Part shown: positions 25,189 through 33,588 of the stretch, in pieces
How positions within the stretch are numbered: position 1 is the stretch's first letter
How the letters are laid out: every line of letters begins with the position of its first letter
Source: CAIWTU01 sp963815135
Lineage (GTDB): Bacteria > Desulfobacterota > Desulfuromonadia > Geobacterales > Geobacteraceae
Length of the DNA: 64,000 nucleotides
Assembly: GCA_963815135.1 (NCBI GenBank)
Contig: CAWFFO010000012.1
Coordinates: forward strand, 124,001-188,000
Direction of reading: 5' to 3'
The notes under the pieces: generated by a model
Databases searched by the model: none
What the model was told of the DNA's origin: nothing
Seen by the model: only the letters and a program-made list of their open reading frames with translations
Program-made: the position numbers and the translations under genes

Positions 25189-26334
25189 ATGAGTTACGCT
25201 TCTCCAGCCACTTTTTTCGCCCCGCCGGAACGCTCGGCCGATCTGGAACTCGACCGCCTGCACGCCATCCTCGCGGACGACGTCGGGCTCCGCACCCTTA
25301 TCGATGCCATGCCGGAATTCGTGATGATCGTCAGCTCTTCCCGCCAGATCCTGTTGGGTAACCGTATGCTGTCTGAATTCGCCGCTTCCCAGGGGTGTGA
25401 AACATTTATCGGCATGCGCCCAGGCGAGCTGCTTTCATGCCGGCATGCGCTGGCTGCCCCTTCCGGGTGCGGGACCGGTGAAGCATGCCGTACCTGCGGT
25501 GCTGTGGAAGTTATCCTCGCGGGGCTGTCCGGTAACCGTTCCAGCCATGAATGCCGGGTGCTGCGGGAGATGCCGCAGGGTATGGAAGCACTTGATCTGA
25601 AGGTCTGGGGAACACCGTTTCGCTGGCAAGGGGAATCGCTTGCCCTGGTGGTTGCGGTCGATATCAGTGACGAGAAGCGGCGCAAGGTGCTGGAACGGAT
25701 ATTTTTCCACGACATCCTTAATACCGCCGGGGCGATCAGCGGCCTGGCCGAACTCCTTGTTGAAGGAATACTCAGTTTTGAAGAGGCGAAGAACGATCTT
25801 ATTGAAACAGCCCGCGTGCTGGTCGCCGAAATACGGAGCCAGCGCGAACTGCTGGCCGCGGAGAACAACGAGCTCACGGTGGAGCCGGTAGCGCTCCAAT
25901 CCAGGCTGTTCCTGGAATCCGTGTCGTCCACATACAGGAATACTCCCCTGGGGCGCGATCGGGAGATTATTATTGCACCCGGGATCAGCGCAACAATCTT
26001 TTACAGCGACGAACGGCTACTCGGCCGGGTTATCGGCAACCTTGTCAAAAACGCCCTGGAAGCAATTCTCGCCGGAGGTAAGGTTGCCCTTGGCTGCTCG
26101 GTGCAGGGTGAGGAGATTACCTTCTGGTGCAACAACAGCGGTGTGATCCCAAGGGATACACAGCTGCAGATATTTAATCGTTCTTTCTCCACCAAGGATG
26201 CGGGACGGGGTATCGGCACTTACAGCGTCAAACTGCTTACCGAACGCTACCTGAAGGGACGGGTCTCATTTGTCTCTAATGACGATGAGGGAACCACCTT
26301 CTCTGTTGCCTTACCAATCAACTTCCCAAGCTGA
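25189..26334 (+). CDS. PAS-containing sensor histidine kinase
   Basis: This 381-residue soluble kinase has a PAS domain (about residues 35-155) containing a cysteine cluster (LLSCRH, GCGTGEACRTCGAV) common in PAS sensors of anaerobic deltaproteobacteria, a phospho-acceptor helix FFHDILNTAGAISGL, the N box NLVKNALEAIL, an NNSG segment in place of the usual G1 DxG, and GRGIGTYSVKLL (G2). It has no membrane segment, so it senses a cytoplasmic signal, perhaps redox or metal through the cysteines. No response regulator is adjacent. GAGG precedes the ATG. Confidence 0.85.
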   Translation: MSYASPATFFAPPERSADLELDRLHAILADDVGLRTLIDAMPEFVMIVSSSRQILLGNRMLSEFAASQGCETFIGMRPGELLSCRHALAAPSGCGTGEACRTCGAVEVILAGLSGNRSSHECRVLREMPQGMEALDLKVWGTPFRWQGESLALVVAVDISDEKRRKVLERIFFHDILNTAGAISGLAELLVEGILSFEEAKNDLIETARVLVAEIRSQRELLAAENNELTVEPVALQSRLFLESVSSTYRNTPLGRDREIIIAPGISATIFYSDERLLGRVIGNLVKNALEAILAGGKVALGCSVQGEEITFWCNNSGVIPRDTQLQIFNRSFSTKDAGRGIGTYSVKLLTERYLKGRVSFVSNDDEGTTFSVALPINFPS

Positions 26335-26419
26335 AGCCCCATCGTGGATTCTGTTGCGAGTCCCCGTTTGGACAGGTGGGAACATTTCCAGATTGTCAAC
26401 ATTCCGTAATCAATGAAAA

Positions 26420-26659
26420 TCAGTGATTGCCGCACGACCCTCCGCAAGAGGTCCGGCATTTGCTCTGTACCCGTACATCCCCTCCATGTTTGCGGAAACA
26501 GTTGATGGATTCCCTTGTTACGAACCATTCGTCTCCTTCTTGCCCTCCTTTCAATGCGCCTTCCTTGATGAGCGTCAGGACCCTCAGATGGGTCGTGCCG
26601 AGCTCTTCGGCAGCTGCCATTATGGGTACGGTTTCTTCCTCAACAACCTGGTTTTTCAT
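26420..26659 (-). CDS. Small helix-turn-helix protein with Cys-rich tail
   Basis: This 79-residue protein has an excisionase/MerR-like helix-turn-helix (VPIMAAAEELGTTHLRVLTL, then EGDEWFVTRESI) and a C-terminal CRTSCGGSCGNH tail that could bind metal or an Fe-S cluster. It probably acts as a DNA-binding regulator. The start at 26659 is chosen because GGGAG sits nine bases upstream; the frame extends further up without a ribosome site. It lies tail to tail with the sensor kinase gene. Confidence 0.7.
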   Translation of the reverse strand: MKNQVVEEETVPIMAAAEELGTTHLRVLTLIKEGALKGGQEGDEWFVTRESINCFRKHGGDVRVQSKCRTSCGGSCGNH

Positions 26660-26924
26660 TTTCAATTCTCCCATTGCTCCGTGTTGGTCGGTGAAATCAT
26701 GCCGCCAGAATTTTCCAGGCTGAAACATGTCGCCTGCAAATTCGCATCTGCTGACTCTATTATCAACTTACGTGCCAACCAGGAGAGCCGAAATGCAATC
26801 CTTACAGACCGGCAATGACAAAGGGCTTTATGGATGCTCCGGGACTGAAGAGTGAAAGATGTTTCGGCCCGCCTGCCGAAAAGCAGGGCAGTGTGCCTGC
26901 ATGACGGGCAATCCGGAGTTGCCT

Positions 26925-27355
26925 CTACAGCACCTCGTCGGATGTCATTTTTTCCCGCCGGAGAAGATTCATCGCCGCGACCGAGTTTCCTGCCGGCGTC
27001 ACGTCGTCGAAGGCCCGCTTCATCCTCATGTGAATTTCTTCGGCATCGCTCCCGGTATCGAAAAAACCGCCATCATGTACTGTGCGTCGATGTCCGGCCG
27101 CTCCTCCCGATCAACTTTTACCGCAACAAGATGGCGGTTGGGAACTTCGGCCACTTCCGGGTCGGCAAACGATTCGTGGGCCATGACATGACACCAGTGA
27201 CAAGTGGCGTAGCCGATAGAAAGGAAAACAGGACTGTTTGCAAAAATCAACCGGTTGAAGCGAGGGCCGCCGTCGGCGGGAATGGATTTCTTGTCCAATT
27301 CGACGAACTCTTTTATGCGGATATTCTCATCCTTGTAAATTTCTTTGTCTTTCAA
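26925..27355 (-). pseudogene. Remnant of a DUF255 (YyaL/SSP411-type) thioredoxin-fold protein
   Basis: The first 109 codons encode the family N-terminus, including PVFLSIGYATCHWCHVM (CxxC) and VKVDREERPDID, then stop. Immediately after, in another frame, 35 codons match the C-terminal part of the same family (AFDDVTPAGNSVAAMNLLRR) and end at 26925. The intact family has about 650-700 residues, so several hundred internal residues are deleted and a frameshift lies at the junction. The gene is dead. Confidence 0.8.
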
Positions 27356-27654
27356 GATAATTCCCTTCAGCCTCCATTTGCGGATGGTCCGGAAAATTCA
27401 TGAAGGATGGAAATTGCTGGATAAATACCGTTCGGGAAATACCAGCGGGCCCGTGATCCCGCTCTAGAAAATTTTTTTGCGGGTTTTACTGACGGAGACT
27501 GGCAGCATCAAATTGCAACAGTTAAGCTGTAATGCGCTGAACATTAAATGAGCTGCCGACAATCCAGCTGGGACTTTTTTCCGCGGCATATCGAAGAAAG
27601 ACGCTTCGGGTCAAAAAAGTTTTGCTTCCTGAGAGTGGTTCATCGATTTAACTA
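27356..27654. other. Gene-free region
   Basis: About 300 bases upstream of the decayed gene and of the promoter at 27655. I see no gene or clear repeat in it. Confidence 0.4.
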
Positions 27655-27683
27655 TTGACATTTGCTGTATACGTTAATAAAAT
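27655..27683 (+). promoter_or_regulatory. Strong sigma-70 promoter
   Basis: TTGACA (27655-27660) and TAAAAT (27678-27683) are separated by 17 bases. Transcription would start near 27690, leaving a leader of about 280 bases before the small gene at 27970. Confidence 0.6.
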
Positions 27684-27969
27684 GCGGATGTTTGCTGATT
27701 TGGGGACACGACCGGATATTCCGCTTCAGTATCCCGCATTCTCCGGTTTCAAAAATTTCCTTCCGGCGATCAAGTCATGTTATTACTTTGCATAACGGAC
27801 AATTTCGCAGTCGCTGCGATAACGGAAATAGACATTTTAAAAATATCCCATAACTAATGAAATGCAAGCGGACGGTTTTCAGCCCGCCTCCTGCCGATGG
27901 CCGGTATTGGGGCGGTTTGGAATATATACCCGGTATCCGGGGAATTTACATCGAGAGGAGAAGAATCAG

Positions 27970-28158
27970 ATGAGTGCAGAGCTTCCGTTCAAAAAGGGAA
28001 ATGTAATCAAGTACAAAACAGGTTATGTTGCAAACGTAATGAATGTGCTTCCCGGCGCTATCATCGTCGATCAGGACGATTCGGGCAATTCCGGTATGTT
28101 CAGGGTTGAAATCGATCCTGCTAACGTCGATGCAGCAGGGCTCACTGTAATCAGATAA
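27970..28158 (+). CDS. Conserved-looking 62-residue protein of unknown function
   Basis: This small protein (MSAELPFKKGNVIKYKTGYV onward) is predicted to be all-beta with alternating hydrophobic strands, VLPGAIIVDQDDSG and a GMFRVEID strand, like a tiny barrel (SH3/CSD-size). GAGAGGAG lies seven bases before the ATG, and a good promoter with a long leader lies upstream. I do not recognise the family. The ribosome site and normal codon use argue that it is real. Confidence 0.6.
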   Translation: MSAELPFKKGNVIKYKTGYVANVMNVLPGAIIVDQDDSGNSGMFRVEIDPANVDAAGLTVIR

Positions 28159-28306
28159 CTTCTGGTTTCCGGAGCTTCCCAAGAGCAGATTGGTATCGGT
28201 TCTTCCCTGGTGAAGATGGCAAAGGCGCCTGCAGACACGGCGCAATTCAAAGTCGGATAAAAGATCTGGATCCACTCAGGTCTTGACATAGATGTGCTGT
28301 TATACG

Positions 28307-28462
28307 TCCATACCGAACCGTAACGCTTTTTGCGGCGCTCGACACGACCCGATTTATTCACCCTCCGAATTTCCAGCAGTCATGACGGGTTGTTTTCAGG
28401 CTCCTGAACAGTGAATGCAATATGAAAAAAGCCCCCTGTCTTTTCAGACGGGGGGCTTTTTT
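28307..28462 (+). ncRNA. Candidate small RNA between a promoter and a strong terminator
   Basis: A possible promoter (TTGACA 28283-28288 and an extended -10 TGTTATACG ending about 28306, spacing short) precedes a 150-base non-coding stretch that ends at the 11-bp terminator stem 28431-28456. It could instead be only the 3' end of the upstream transcript. Confidence 0.2.
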
Positions 28463-28465
28463 TTA
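28425..28465. terminator. Strong bidirectional intrinsic terminator
   Basis: GCCCCCTGTCT (28431-28441) pairs with AGACGGGGGGC (28446-28456) over 11 bp with one G-T pair, flanked by AAAAAA on the left and TTTTTTTT on the right, so it can act in both directions. Confidence 0.9.
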
Positions 28466-28658
28466 TGATAAATTCCAACAGAATTCTGAAATATGATGAT
28501 GTAAAGACCTACCGCAACACTCTGAAGCATTGGGGACCTGGGGGCTCAGATCATGTGCACAAAAAAAGTTAATGGCTTCGAAGCACTTGTGAAGAAAAAC
28601 GGGTCCACGGTTGAAAGATGATTGAATATCATTAGGCCGTACCGGAAGTAAGATCGTT

Positions 28659-29045
28659 TCAGTTTCGGTGGTCTCTTTCATGTTTTGCCTTGCGTTTTTC
28701 CAGGAACTGTTCGAACTTTTCCCGCTGGTCGGGTCTCAGAATCTGCCGCATTTCCGCCCGGCTTTTCTCCAGCACGGCTTCCATCTGGGGGCGGTACAGT
28801 TTCCTGATGTTACCCATTTCCGCATGGGTCTGCTCGATTATCTTGCGGACCTGTTCGCGTTGCTGGTCGTCCAGGTCAAGTCTCCGGCTCAGGCGATCCA
28901 GCAGAATGTCTTCGCGAGCATTCCGGTCGCCGCGCAGGAAACTCTCCATATGTGACTTGTATACCATGTGCATTACAAGACCGCCGCCGGCAGCACCTAG
29001 AAGGAATATCAGCAGGATGCATAAGATTTGTTTGATGTTTTTCAT
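28659..29045 (-). CDS. CpxP/Spy-like periplasmic protein
   Basis: This 128-residue protein has an N-terminal signal/anchor (ILCILLIFLLGAAGGGLVMHMV) and a long helical, charged domain with two degenerate LTxxQ-type motifs (LDDQQREQV and LRPDQREKF) as in the CpxP/Spy/ZraP family of envelope-stress and metal-sensing proteins. The start at 29045 has GGGAGG upstream. It is the last gene of a sigma/anti-sigma operon and overlaps that operon's spacing closely, so it probably works in the same envelope-stress circuit. Confidence 0.8.
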   Translation of the reverse strand: MKNIKQILCILLIFLLGAAGGGLVMHMVYKSHMESFLRGDRNAREDILLDRLSRRLDLDDQQREQVRKIIEQTHAEMGNIRKLYRPQMEAVLEKSRAEMRQILRPDQREKFEQFLEKRKAKHERDHRN

Positions 29046-29046
29046 C

Positions 29047-29352
29047 TTAATCGCCTCCCAGGTAGCTTGCCACCTGATATTCCGCATGATCGTTGGCAAT
29101 GGCCGAAAAAATGTCCGGTGAACCGTTTCCACTCATGTACACGTTGAATACCCCGAGTGCTACGACCACCACAACGAAAGCCGGAACCATTCGCAATGCC
29201 CAGGAAAACAAAGATTGGCCTTGAGTCCGCTTTTCGCGGATTCTGGCCATCAACCGGGTCTCGAAAAATTCTTCGGCCGCCGACGTGTCCGGCCTCACCG
29301 ATCTTGCCGCCGAAAATAAATTGTCCAGCCTGTTTTCCATGTCATCTTTCAT
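29047..29352 (-). CDS. Short membrane protein, probable anti-sigma factor
   Basis: This 101-residue protein has a charged cytoplasmic N-terminal half (MENRLDNLFSAARSVRPDTS) and one membrane helix (MVPAFVVVVVALGVFNVYM), with a short outside tail. Its start overlaps the end of the ECF sigma gene by four bases, the usual place for a cognate anti-sigma factor. The domain is too short and divergent to name a family such as ZAS from sequence alone; no HxxxCxxC zinc motif is present. Confidence 0.6.
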   Translation of the reverse strand: MKDDMENRLDNLFSAARSVRPDTSAAEEFFETRLMARIREKRTQGQSLFSWALRMVPAFVVVVVALGVFNVYMSGNGSPDIFSAIANDHAEYQVASYLGGD

Positions 29353-29933
29353 TTCTTTTTCTCCAGAATTTTTTTCAATGTCTGTCGTGCCCGGAATGCC
29401 CTCACTTTTACATTTGATTCGCTCCAGCCTGTCAGTTCAGCTGTTTCCCGTACTGTTTTTTCTTCAAGTTCCAGTAATGTTATGACCAGGCGATCTTCCG
29501 GTCGCATCTCCGACATTCCCCATGCCAGCAACTCATGTGCCTCCCGTGCCGCCTGCCTCGCCTCGTGGCTATTATCCTTCAACTCGAAGGTCAGGTCGTC
29601 CAGATGGGTGTGAAACTTGTCCCGTCTGTGTTTGCGCAGATAATCATAACAGGCCCGAACGGCTATGCGTGTCAGCCAGTGTTCAAAAGGCCCTTCGCGG
29701 CGGAAAGACTTCAGGTTCTCATAAGCCTTTATAAAGACCTCCTGGCCGATATCCTCCAGGTCATCGCCGTCCCTGGCAAAGCGGGCTGCCAGGCTGAAAA
29801 CCCTCCGCTTGTATCTGATCACCAGCCGGGCAAACGCCTCGTCATCACCTGTGAGTGCCGCAGTTATCAGGCGTTCGTCCGATATTTCATCAATCCCAGC
29901 ACCCATGAGTGCTCCGGCCGGTAAATCTTTCAT
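29349..29933 (-). CDS. ECF-type RNA polymerase sigma factor (RpoE-like)
   Basis: This 194-residue sigma-70 family protein has region 2 (DLEDIGQEVFIKAYENLKSF, RREGPFEHWLTRIAVR) for -10 recognition and region 4 (RLVITLLELEEKTVRETAEL, ESNVKVRAFRARQTLKKIL) with a helix-turn-helix for -35 binding. It has no region 1.1 or 3, as expected for the ECF group. The downstream gene encodes its likely anti-sigma factor, and the next a CpxP-like protein, so envelope or metal stress is the probable signal. Promoter sites for this sigma could not be identified. Confidence 0.9.
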   Translation of the reverse strand: MKDLPAGALMGAGIDEISDERLITAALTGDDEAFARLVIRYKRRVFSLAARFARDGDDLEDIGQEVFIKAYENLKSFRREGPFEHWLTRIAVRACYDYLRKHRRDKFHTHLDDLTFELKDNSHEARQAAREAHELLAWGMSEMRPEDRLVITLLELEEKTVRETAELTGWSESNVKVRAFRARQTLKKILEKKK

Positions 29934-29980
29934 TTCACCCCTTTGGAGATCTTTCGTTACTTTTTTTTCTATTATACCCG

Positions 29981-30466
29981 TTACCGTTCACGTCTGCCAT
30001 GGCCTTCACCATTTCCTTCGTGATGCCCTTCATGGCCTCGTCCACGGCCATCTCTGCCCATTTCATGCATGCCGGGGCGGAAATAACGGTATTCGATATT
30101 TCCATAAGCATGGTGCCTGTAATAATTATCCCTGAAGTAGTGGACTCTGTTCAGCGGGTATTTCCGGATCAAGTAAGGGACATTGCCAAAGCCGACCGAA
30201 ACCCACGGGCCGTTGTAATAGGGAGATGCGAACCACGCGTTTCCGCGGCAAAGCCAATATCTGTTGCCATAGAAAAAGATATCATAAGGTACGCCCACCG
30301 CGACATAAAATCCCAGTTCAGGTGGAGCGACAAAATTCGGGGGCGCGCTGATTACAACGGGTGGGACTCCGACATTGACGCCTACATTGAAATTGACATT
30401 TGCCGCGTAAGATTGTGCCATCGGCAGTATCATGGTTAATGCCAGTCCTGCAAGATATTTTTTCAT
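29981..30466 (-). CDS. Secreted Gly/His/Tyr-rich protein
   Basis: This 161-residue protein has a signal peptide (MKKYLAGLALTMILPMAQSYA) and a mature part rich in aromatic residues (PPELGFYVAVGVPYDIFFYG, NRYWLCRGNAWFASPYYNG), ending in a low-complexity His/Gly/Arg tail (GRGHEGHHEGNGEGHGRRE). The Y/W/G segment resembles YXWGXW-type and other repeat-bearing surface proteins. The tail could bind metal. It is the first gene of the ECF sigma operon, 47 bases before the sigma gene, with a strong GGGAGGAGG site. No function is known. Confidence 0.65.
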   Translation of the reverse strand: MKKYLAGLALTMILPMAQSYAANVNFNVGVNVGVPPVVISAPPNFVAPPELGFYVAVGVPYDIFFYGNRYWLCRGNAWFASPYYNGPWVSVGFGNVPYLIRKYPLNRVHYFRDNYYRHHAYGNIEYRYFRPGMHEMGRDGRGRGHEGHHEGNGEGHGRRER

Positions 30467-30613
30467 AACAATCCTCCTCCCGGTACCATTATCCGGTTCC
30501 CGATCAAATTTTAACCCTTACGGGTGATTTCTGATTGTTATGACGAAGTATTTGGAGGAAAGGTTACAAAGATATCCGGATCTTCACGAATTCAGTGATG
30601 AAACTACCCGACC

Positions 30614-31216
30614 TCAGTCTTTACAGTCTCCGCTGCAGCAACATGCCAGTCCCCTGGCCTTGCGCAAGGCCTCTTTTCCTTCTTTGAAAGCGAAGTAAGC
30701 TATCAGGATGGCTCCCACGGCATCGAAGCCGCCGATGCCGGTAAGCTCGTATCCGGCGCTGGCTGCAAGAAGCACCAGGGACAGTTGCAGACATACCTTC
30801 GAGCAGGCTGCATCGGCGAGGATCGCCGGAGAATTGAGGGCGACGCCAACCTTGGTTTTGAGGTGAATCAGCAGCCACATGCAGGCTATGGAAACCAGCG
30901 AAACAATGATACCCCATACAGTCGAATCCGGTCGGTGATGCCCGTATATCGACAACCCGGCAGAAAAGAACAGGCCGGCTGTCAGTATGAAGAAACCGCA
31001 ACCGGTTATCAGAAGCGCCCTCCTCTCGAACGCATCCCTGGATTCTTCTCCATCAGACCTTATTCTGCGGACCATGTGCCAGATGCCGATGCCCGAAATT
31101 ACCTCTACGAATGAATCGACGCCAAAGCCGAAAAGAGAAAGCGTCCGGTCCTCGGCACCGAACCAGATTGAAACTATCCCTTCAACGATGTTGTAAGCGA
31201 TGGTGATGACCGCCAA
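30614..31216 (-). CDS. Cation diffusion facilitator-like transporter (TMEM163-like membrane domain)
   Basis: This protein has at least 200 residues and about five membrane helices, with the paired acidic/His metal-site pattern of CDF transporters (FGVDSFVEVISG near the N-terminus, SPAILADAACSKVC in a later helix) but no large cytoplasmic domain. It ends in a Cys-rich LACCCSGDCKD tail. It likely exports a divalent or soft metal ion. A TTG at 31216 is given as start, but the frame is open and family-like further upstream (LKLTDRDRLYNTAYLL), so a CTG at 31261 with AGAGGA upstream may be the true start. A SmtB/ArsR-like operator overlaps its promoter. Confidence 0.8.
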   Translation of the reverse strand: MAVITIAYNIVEGIVSIWFGAEDRTLSLFGFGVDSFVEVISGIGIWHMVRRIRSDGEESRDAFERRALLITGCGFFILTAGLFFSAGLSIYGHHRPDSTVWGIIVSLVSIACMWLLIHLKTKVGVALNSPAILADAACSKVCLQLSLVLLAASAGYELTGIGGFDAVGAILIAYFAFKEGKEALRKARGLACCCSGDCKD

Positions 31217-31779
31217 TAGGTATGCGGTATTGTAAAGTCTGTCTCGATCCGTGAGTTTCAGTTTGCTATTCCTCTTCAGTATGGCAATAAATCTTCCGGA
31301 ATGGGCGTGGTGTTTTGCAGGACACGTTTTATTTGTGCCCTCCGCTGTGGGAAATTGAATATCATGTTCAATATATAGAAGTCGGTTAACCTGTCAAGCA
31401 AAAATTCTAAACCAACTGAAATTGCTTTATATCGAAATGTCACGAGTCCGGTTGGTGCCTTCAGCCCTGCTTTGGTTCCAGTTGGACCGGATATAAAAAA
31501 GGCCGTAATCTCGTGGAAAACGGCCATGCTTCCTTCCGCTGCGGTATGAGGTTCGCCATGGAGAATGCGGTACCTGGCGTTGATTATGTCCCCGTCGTAC
31601 GGGGAAAGTTTTTATTCCGGAGATCCAGGGTTTCAACCCGGTCGTCCGGATGACCCTGAAGGAATGGGAGCTGATGCTTCAAAAGTGCAATGCGGACAAG
31701 CAGATCCGGTAACATCCGGTAAGACCGGAGGCCGGCAGGGAGAACCGCCATCTGAATGAAGTTCTTAATTCCCCGAGTT
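31217..31779. other. Gene-free region with a metal-responsive promoter
   Basis: Apart from the promoter/operator at 31354-31397 I see no convincing gene. Small open frames here lack ribosome sites and family features. Confidence 0.4.
31354..31397 (-). promoter_or_regulatory. Sigma-70 promoter overlapped by an ArsR/SmtB-like operator
   Basis: On the minus strand TTGACA (31392-31397) and TATATT (31370-31375) are 16 bases apart. An imperfect palindrome ATTGAACA-TGA-TATTCAAT (31354-31372) overlaps the -10 box. This resembles the inverted repeats bound by SmtB/ArsR metal-sensor repressors and lies about 100 bases upstream of the transporter gene. Confidence 0.5.
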
Positions 31780-33273
31780 TTACTTGTTGCTGCAGCAGAT
31801 GCTTTCGGAAACCTTTCGGAAATGAAAGCCGTAAATGGCCAGGGTAATGGCCAGCGGGAAAAGGCGCGGTTTATTTGCAAGGGACCAGAAAAACAGTTTC
31901 CAGTAATGAAATCTTTCCTTGCCCATTACCCCCAAAATCAGCATGGATTTCAGCAGTGCGCCGAAATAATCCTTCTTCATGCGAAATTTGCCTCCCGGCA
32001 GAGGCTGGTACTCTTTGAGAAAGGTAATCACCCGCCGGTAATAATTACCGGGGGAGTAAATGGTTTCTATGACGTTCTTGTACCCCTTTACCAGTGATTC
32101 CATGTTCATTTTAGGGATGAAATTGGTGGCAATGGCAGTATTGTTGCCGGAAGCGTCTTCCAGGAGCCTGCCTTCGCTGACCAGTCGACGATACAGTTTA
32201 GTGCCTCGCATGGCGGTCAGCATCCCGACCATGGCGGTGGTGATGCCGCTTTCCTGGATGAAGCGGATCTGTTTTTCGAAGATCGAAGCCTGGTCGTTGT
32301 CGAAACCCACAATGAAACCAGCCTGCACCTGTAGACCGGATTGCTGAATTTTCCGAACGCAGGCAAGGAGGTCGCGGTTTTTGTTCTGGACCTTGCCGCT
32401 CTCATGATGACATTCTTCACTGGGGCTCTCGATGCCGATGAAGACTTCCTCGAACCCCGCTTTGGCCATGGATTTCATCAATTCCGTGTCATCGGACAGG
32501 TCAATGGAGGCCTCGGTTATGAACGAGAACGGGCGGTTTTTTTTCTCCAGCCAGAGGGTTATGGCAGGAAGAATGTCGGTTTTCAGTTTCTTCTTGTCTC
32601 CGATGAAGTTATCGTCGACAAAGAACAGGCCGCCGCGCCAACCCCTGGCGTAAAGGCTGTCCAGTTCCTGCAGAACCTGCTCCCTGGTTTTTGTCCGCGG
32701 TTTCCGCCCGAAAAGGGATGTAATGTCGCAGAATTCACAGTCGAACGGACACCCACGGGAATACTGGATGTTCATGGCGGCGTATTTTTTTATGTCCACA
32801 AGTTCCCAGAGAGGGATGGGAGTCTGTTTCAGGTCCGCCCAGCCGTCGGCGGTGTAGATATGCCGGGCCCGGCCGTTCTGGAAATCTTCAAGAAAAAGGG
32901 GCAGGGTGAGCTCCGCTTCGTTCAGCACCAGGTGGTCAACTTCATCGAAATCTCCGGGATTGGAAGTGAACAGGGGACCGCCAGCGACGATCCTGACCCC
33001 GGCGTGCCTGCATGCGGCAATCACCTTTCTCACGGATTCCGTCTGAATGGTCATGGCACTGATGAACACACAGTCGGCCCACTCCAGATCTTTGACTGAA
33101 AGTGGCTGGACATTCAGGTCCACCAGCCGCTTTTCCCATTGCTCCGGAAGCATCGCGGCAACAGTCAGGAGCCCCAAAGGCGGGTAGCAGGCTTTTTTGG
33201 AAATGAATTTCAGGGCGTGTCGGAACCCCCAGAACGTATCGGGGTATTTCGGATAAACGAGAAGGGTCTTCAT
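31780..33273 (-). CDS. Cobalamin-type radical SAM enzyme, HpnP-like (DUF4070)
   Basis: This 497-residue protein has an N-terminal cobalamin-binding domain beginning KTLLVYPKYPDTFWGFRHAL, the radical SAM motif CPFDCEFC at about residue 190, FFVDDNFIGD, IGIESPSEE, GFIVGFDND and a C-terminal DUF4070-like region. This layout and the opening sequence are close to HpnP, the hopanoid C-2 methylase, and its uncharacterised relatives. The tail includes a membrane-associated helix and a terminal CC. The substrate is unproven; hopanoid methylation is one possibility. The start at 33273 fits family alignments; an in-frame start exists at 33291. No hopanoid genes are adjacent. Confidence 0.8.
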   Translation of the reverse strand: MKTLLVYPKYPDTFWGFRHALKFISKKACYPPLGLLTVAAMLPEQWEKRLVDLNVQPLSVKDLEWADCVFISAMTIQTESVRKVIAACRHAGVRIVAGGPLFTSNPGDFDEVDHLVLNEAELTLPLFLEDFQNGRARHIYTADGWADLKQTPIPLWELVDIKKYAAMNIQYSRGCPFDCEFCDITSLFGRKPRTKTREQVLQELDSLYARGWRGGLFFVDDNFIGDKKKLKTDILPAITLWLEKKNRPFSFITEASIDLSDDTELMKSMAKAGFEEVFIGIESPSEECHHESGKVQNKNRDLLACVRKIQQSGLQVQAGFIVGFDNDQASIFEKQIRFIQESGITTAMVGMLTAMRGTKLYRRLVSEGRLLEDASGNNTAIATNFIPKMNMESLVKGYKNVIETIYSPGNYYRRVITFLKEYQPLPGGKFRMKKDYFGALLKSMLILGVMGKERFHYWKLFFWSLANKPRLFPLAITLAIYGFHFRKVSESICCSNK

Positions 33274-33588
33274 AATGATGCCGCCTTTCATATTTCGCCT
33301 TTTTTACGGGGATGTCCTGATGTTCAAGTGTACAGCCTCCGGAACTTTTCGCATGTAAATGTAATGTAAAAGTGAAGAAAACGGGGTAAAGAGGGCAGGG
33401 GGCTCGCGCTTTGGGACACCGACATTTTTGCCTCAGGAGTGCAGATGAACGTAAATCATTGACAGTTGTCATGTCGTCAAGGTAAATATGTATAAAACTG
33501 AATAAATTTCCATCCGGAAAGCCGGTAGATTTCAGTAAAGAGAGGAGTCGGGGCTTTTCCGGAACAAACTCTTCCAGGAGACTACAGA
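33274..33588. other. Divergent intergenic region
   Basis: About 315 bases between the radical SAM gene and the Dabb gene. There are -10-like (TATAAA near 33490) and -35-like (TTGACA near 33459) hexamers on the plus strand, but with poor spacing. No gene seen. Confidence 0.35.

Noticed and set aside
31276..31527. 83-residue open frame on the minus strand
   Set aside because: No ribosome site or family features; it overlaps the promoter/operator of the cation exporter.
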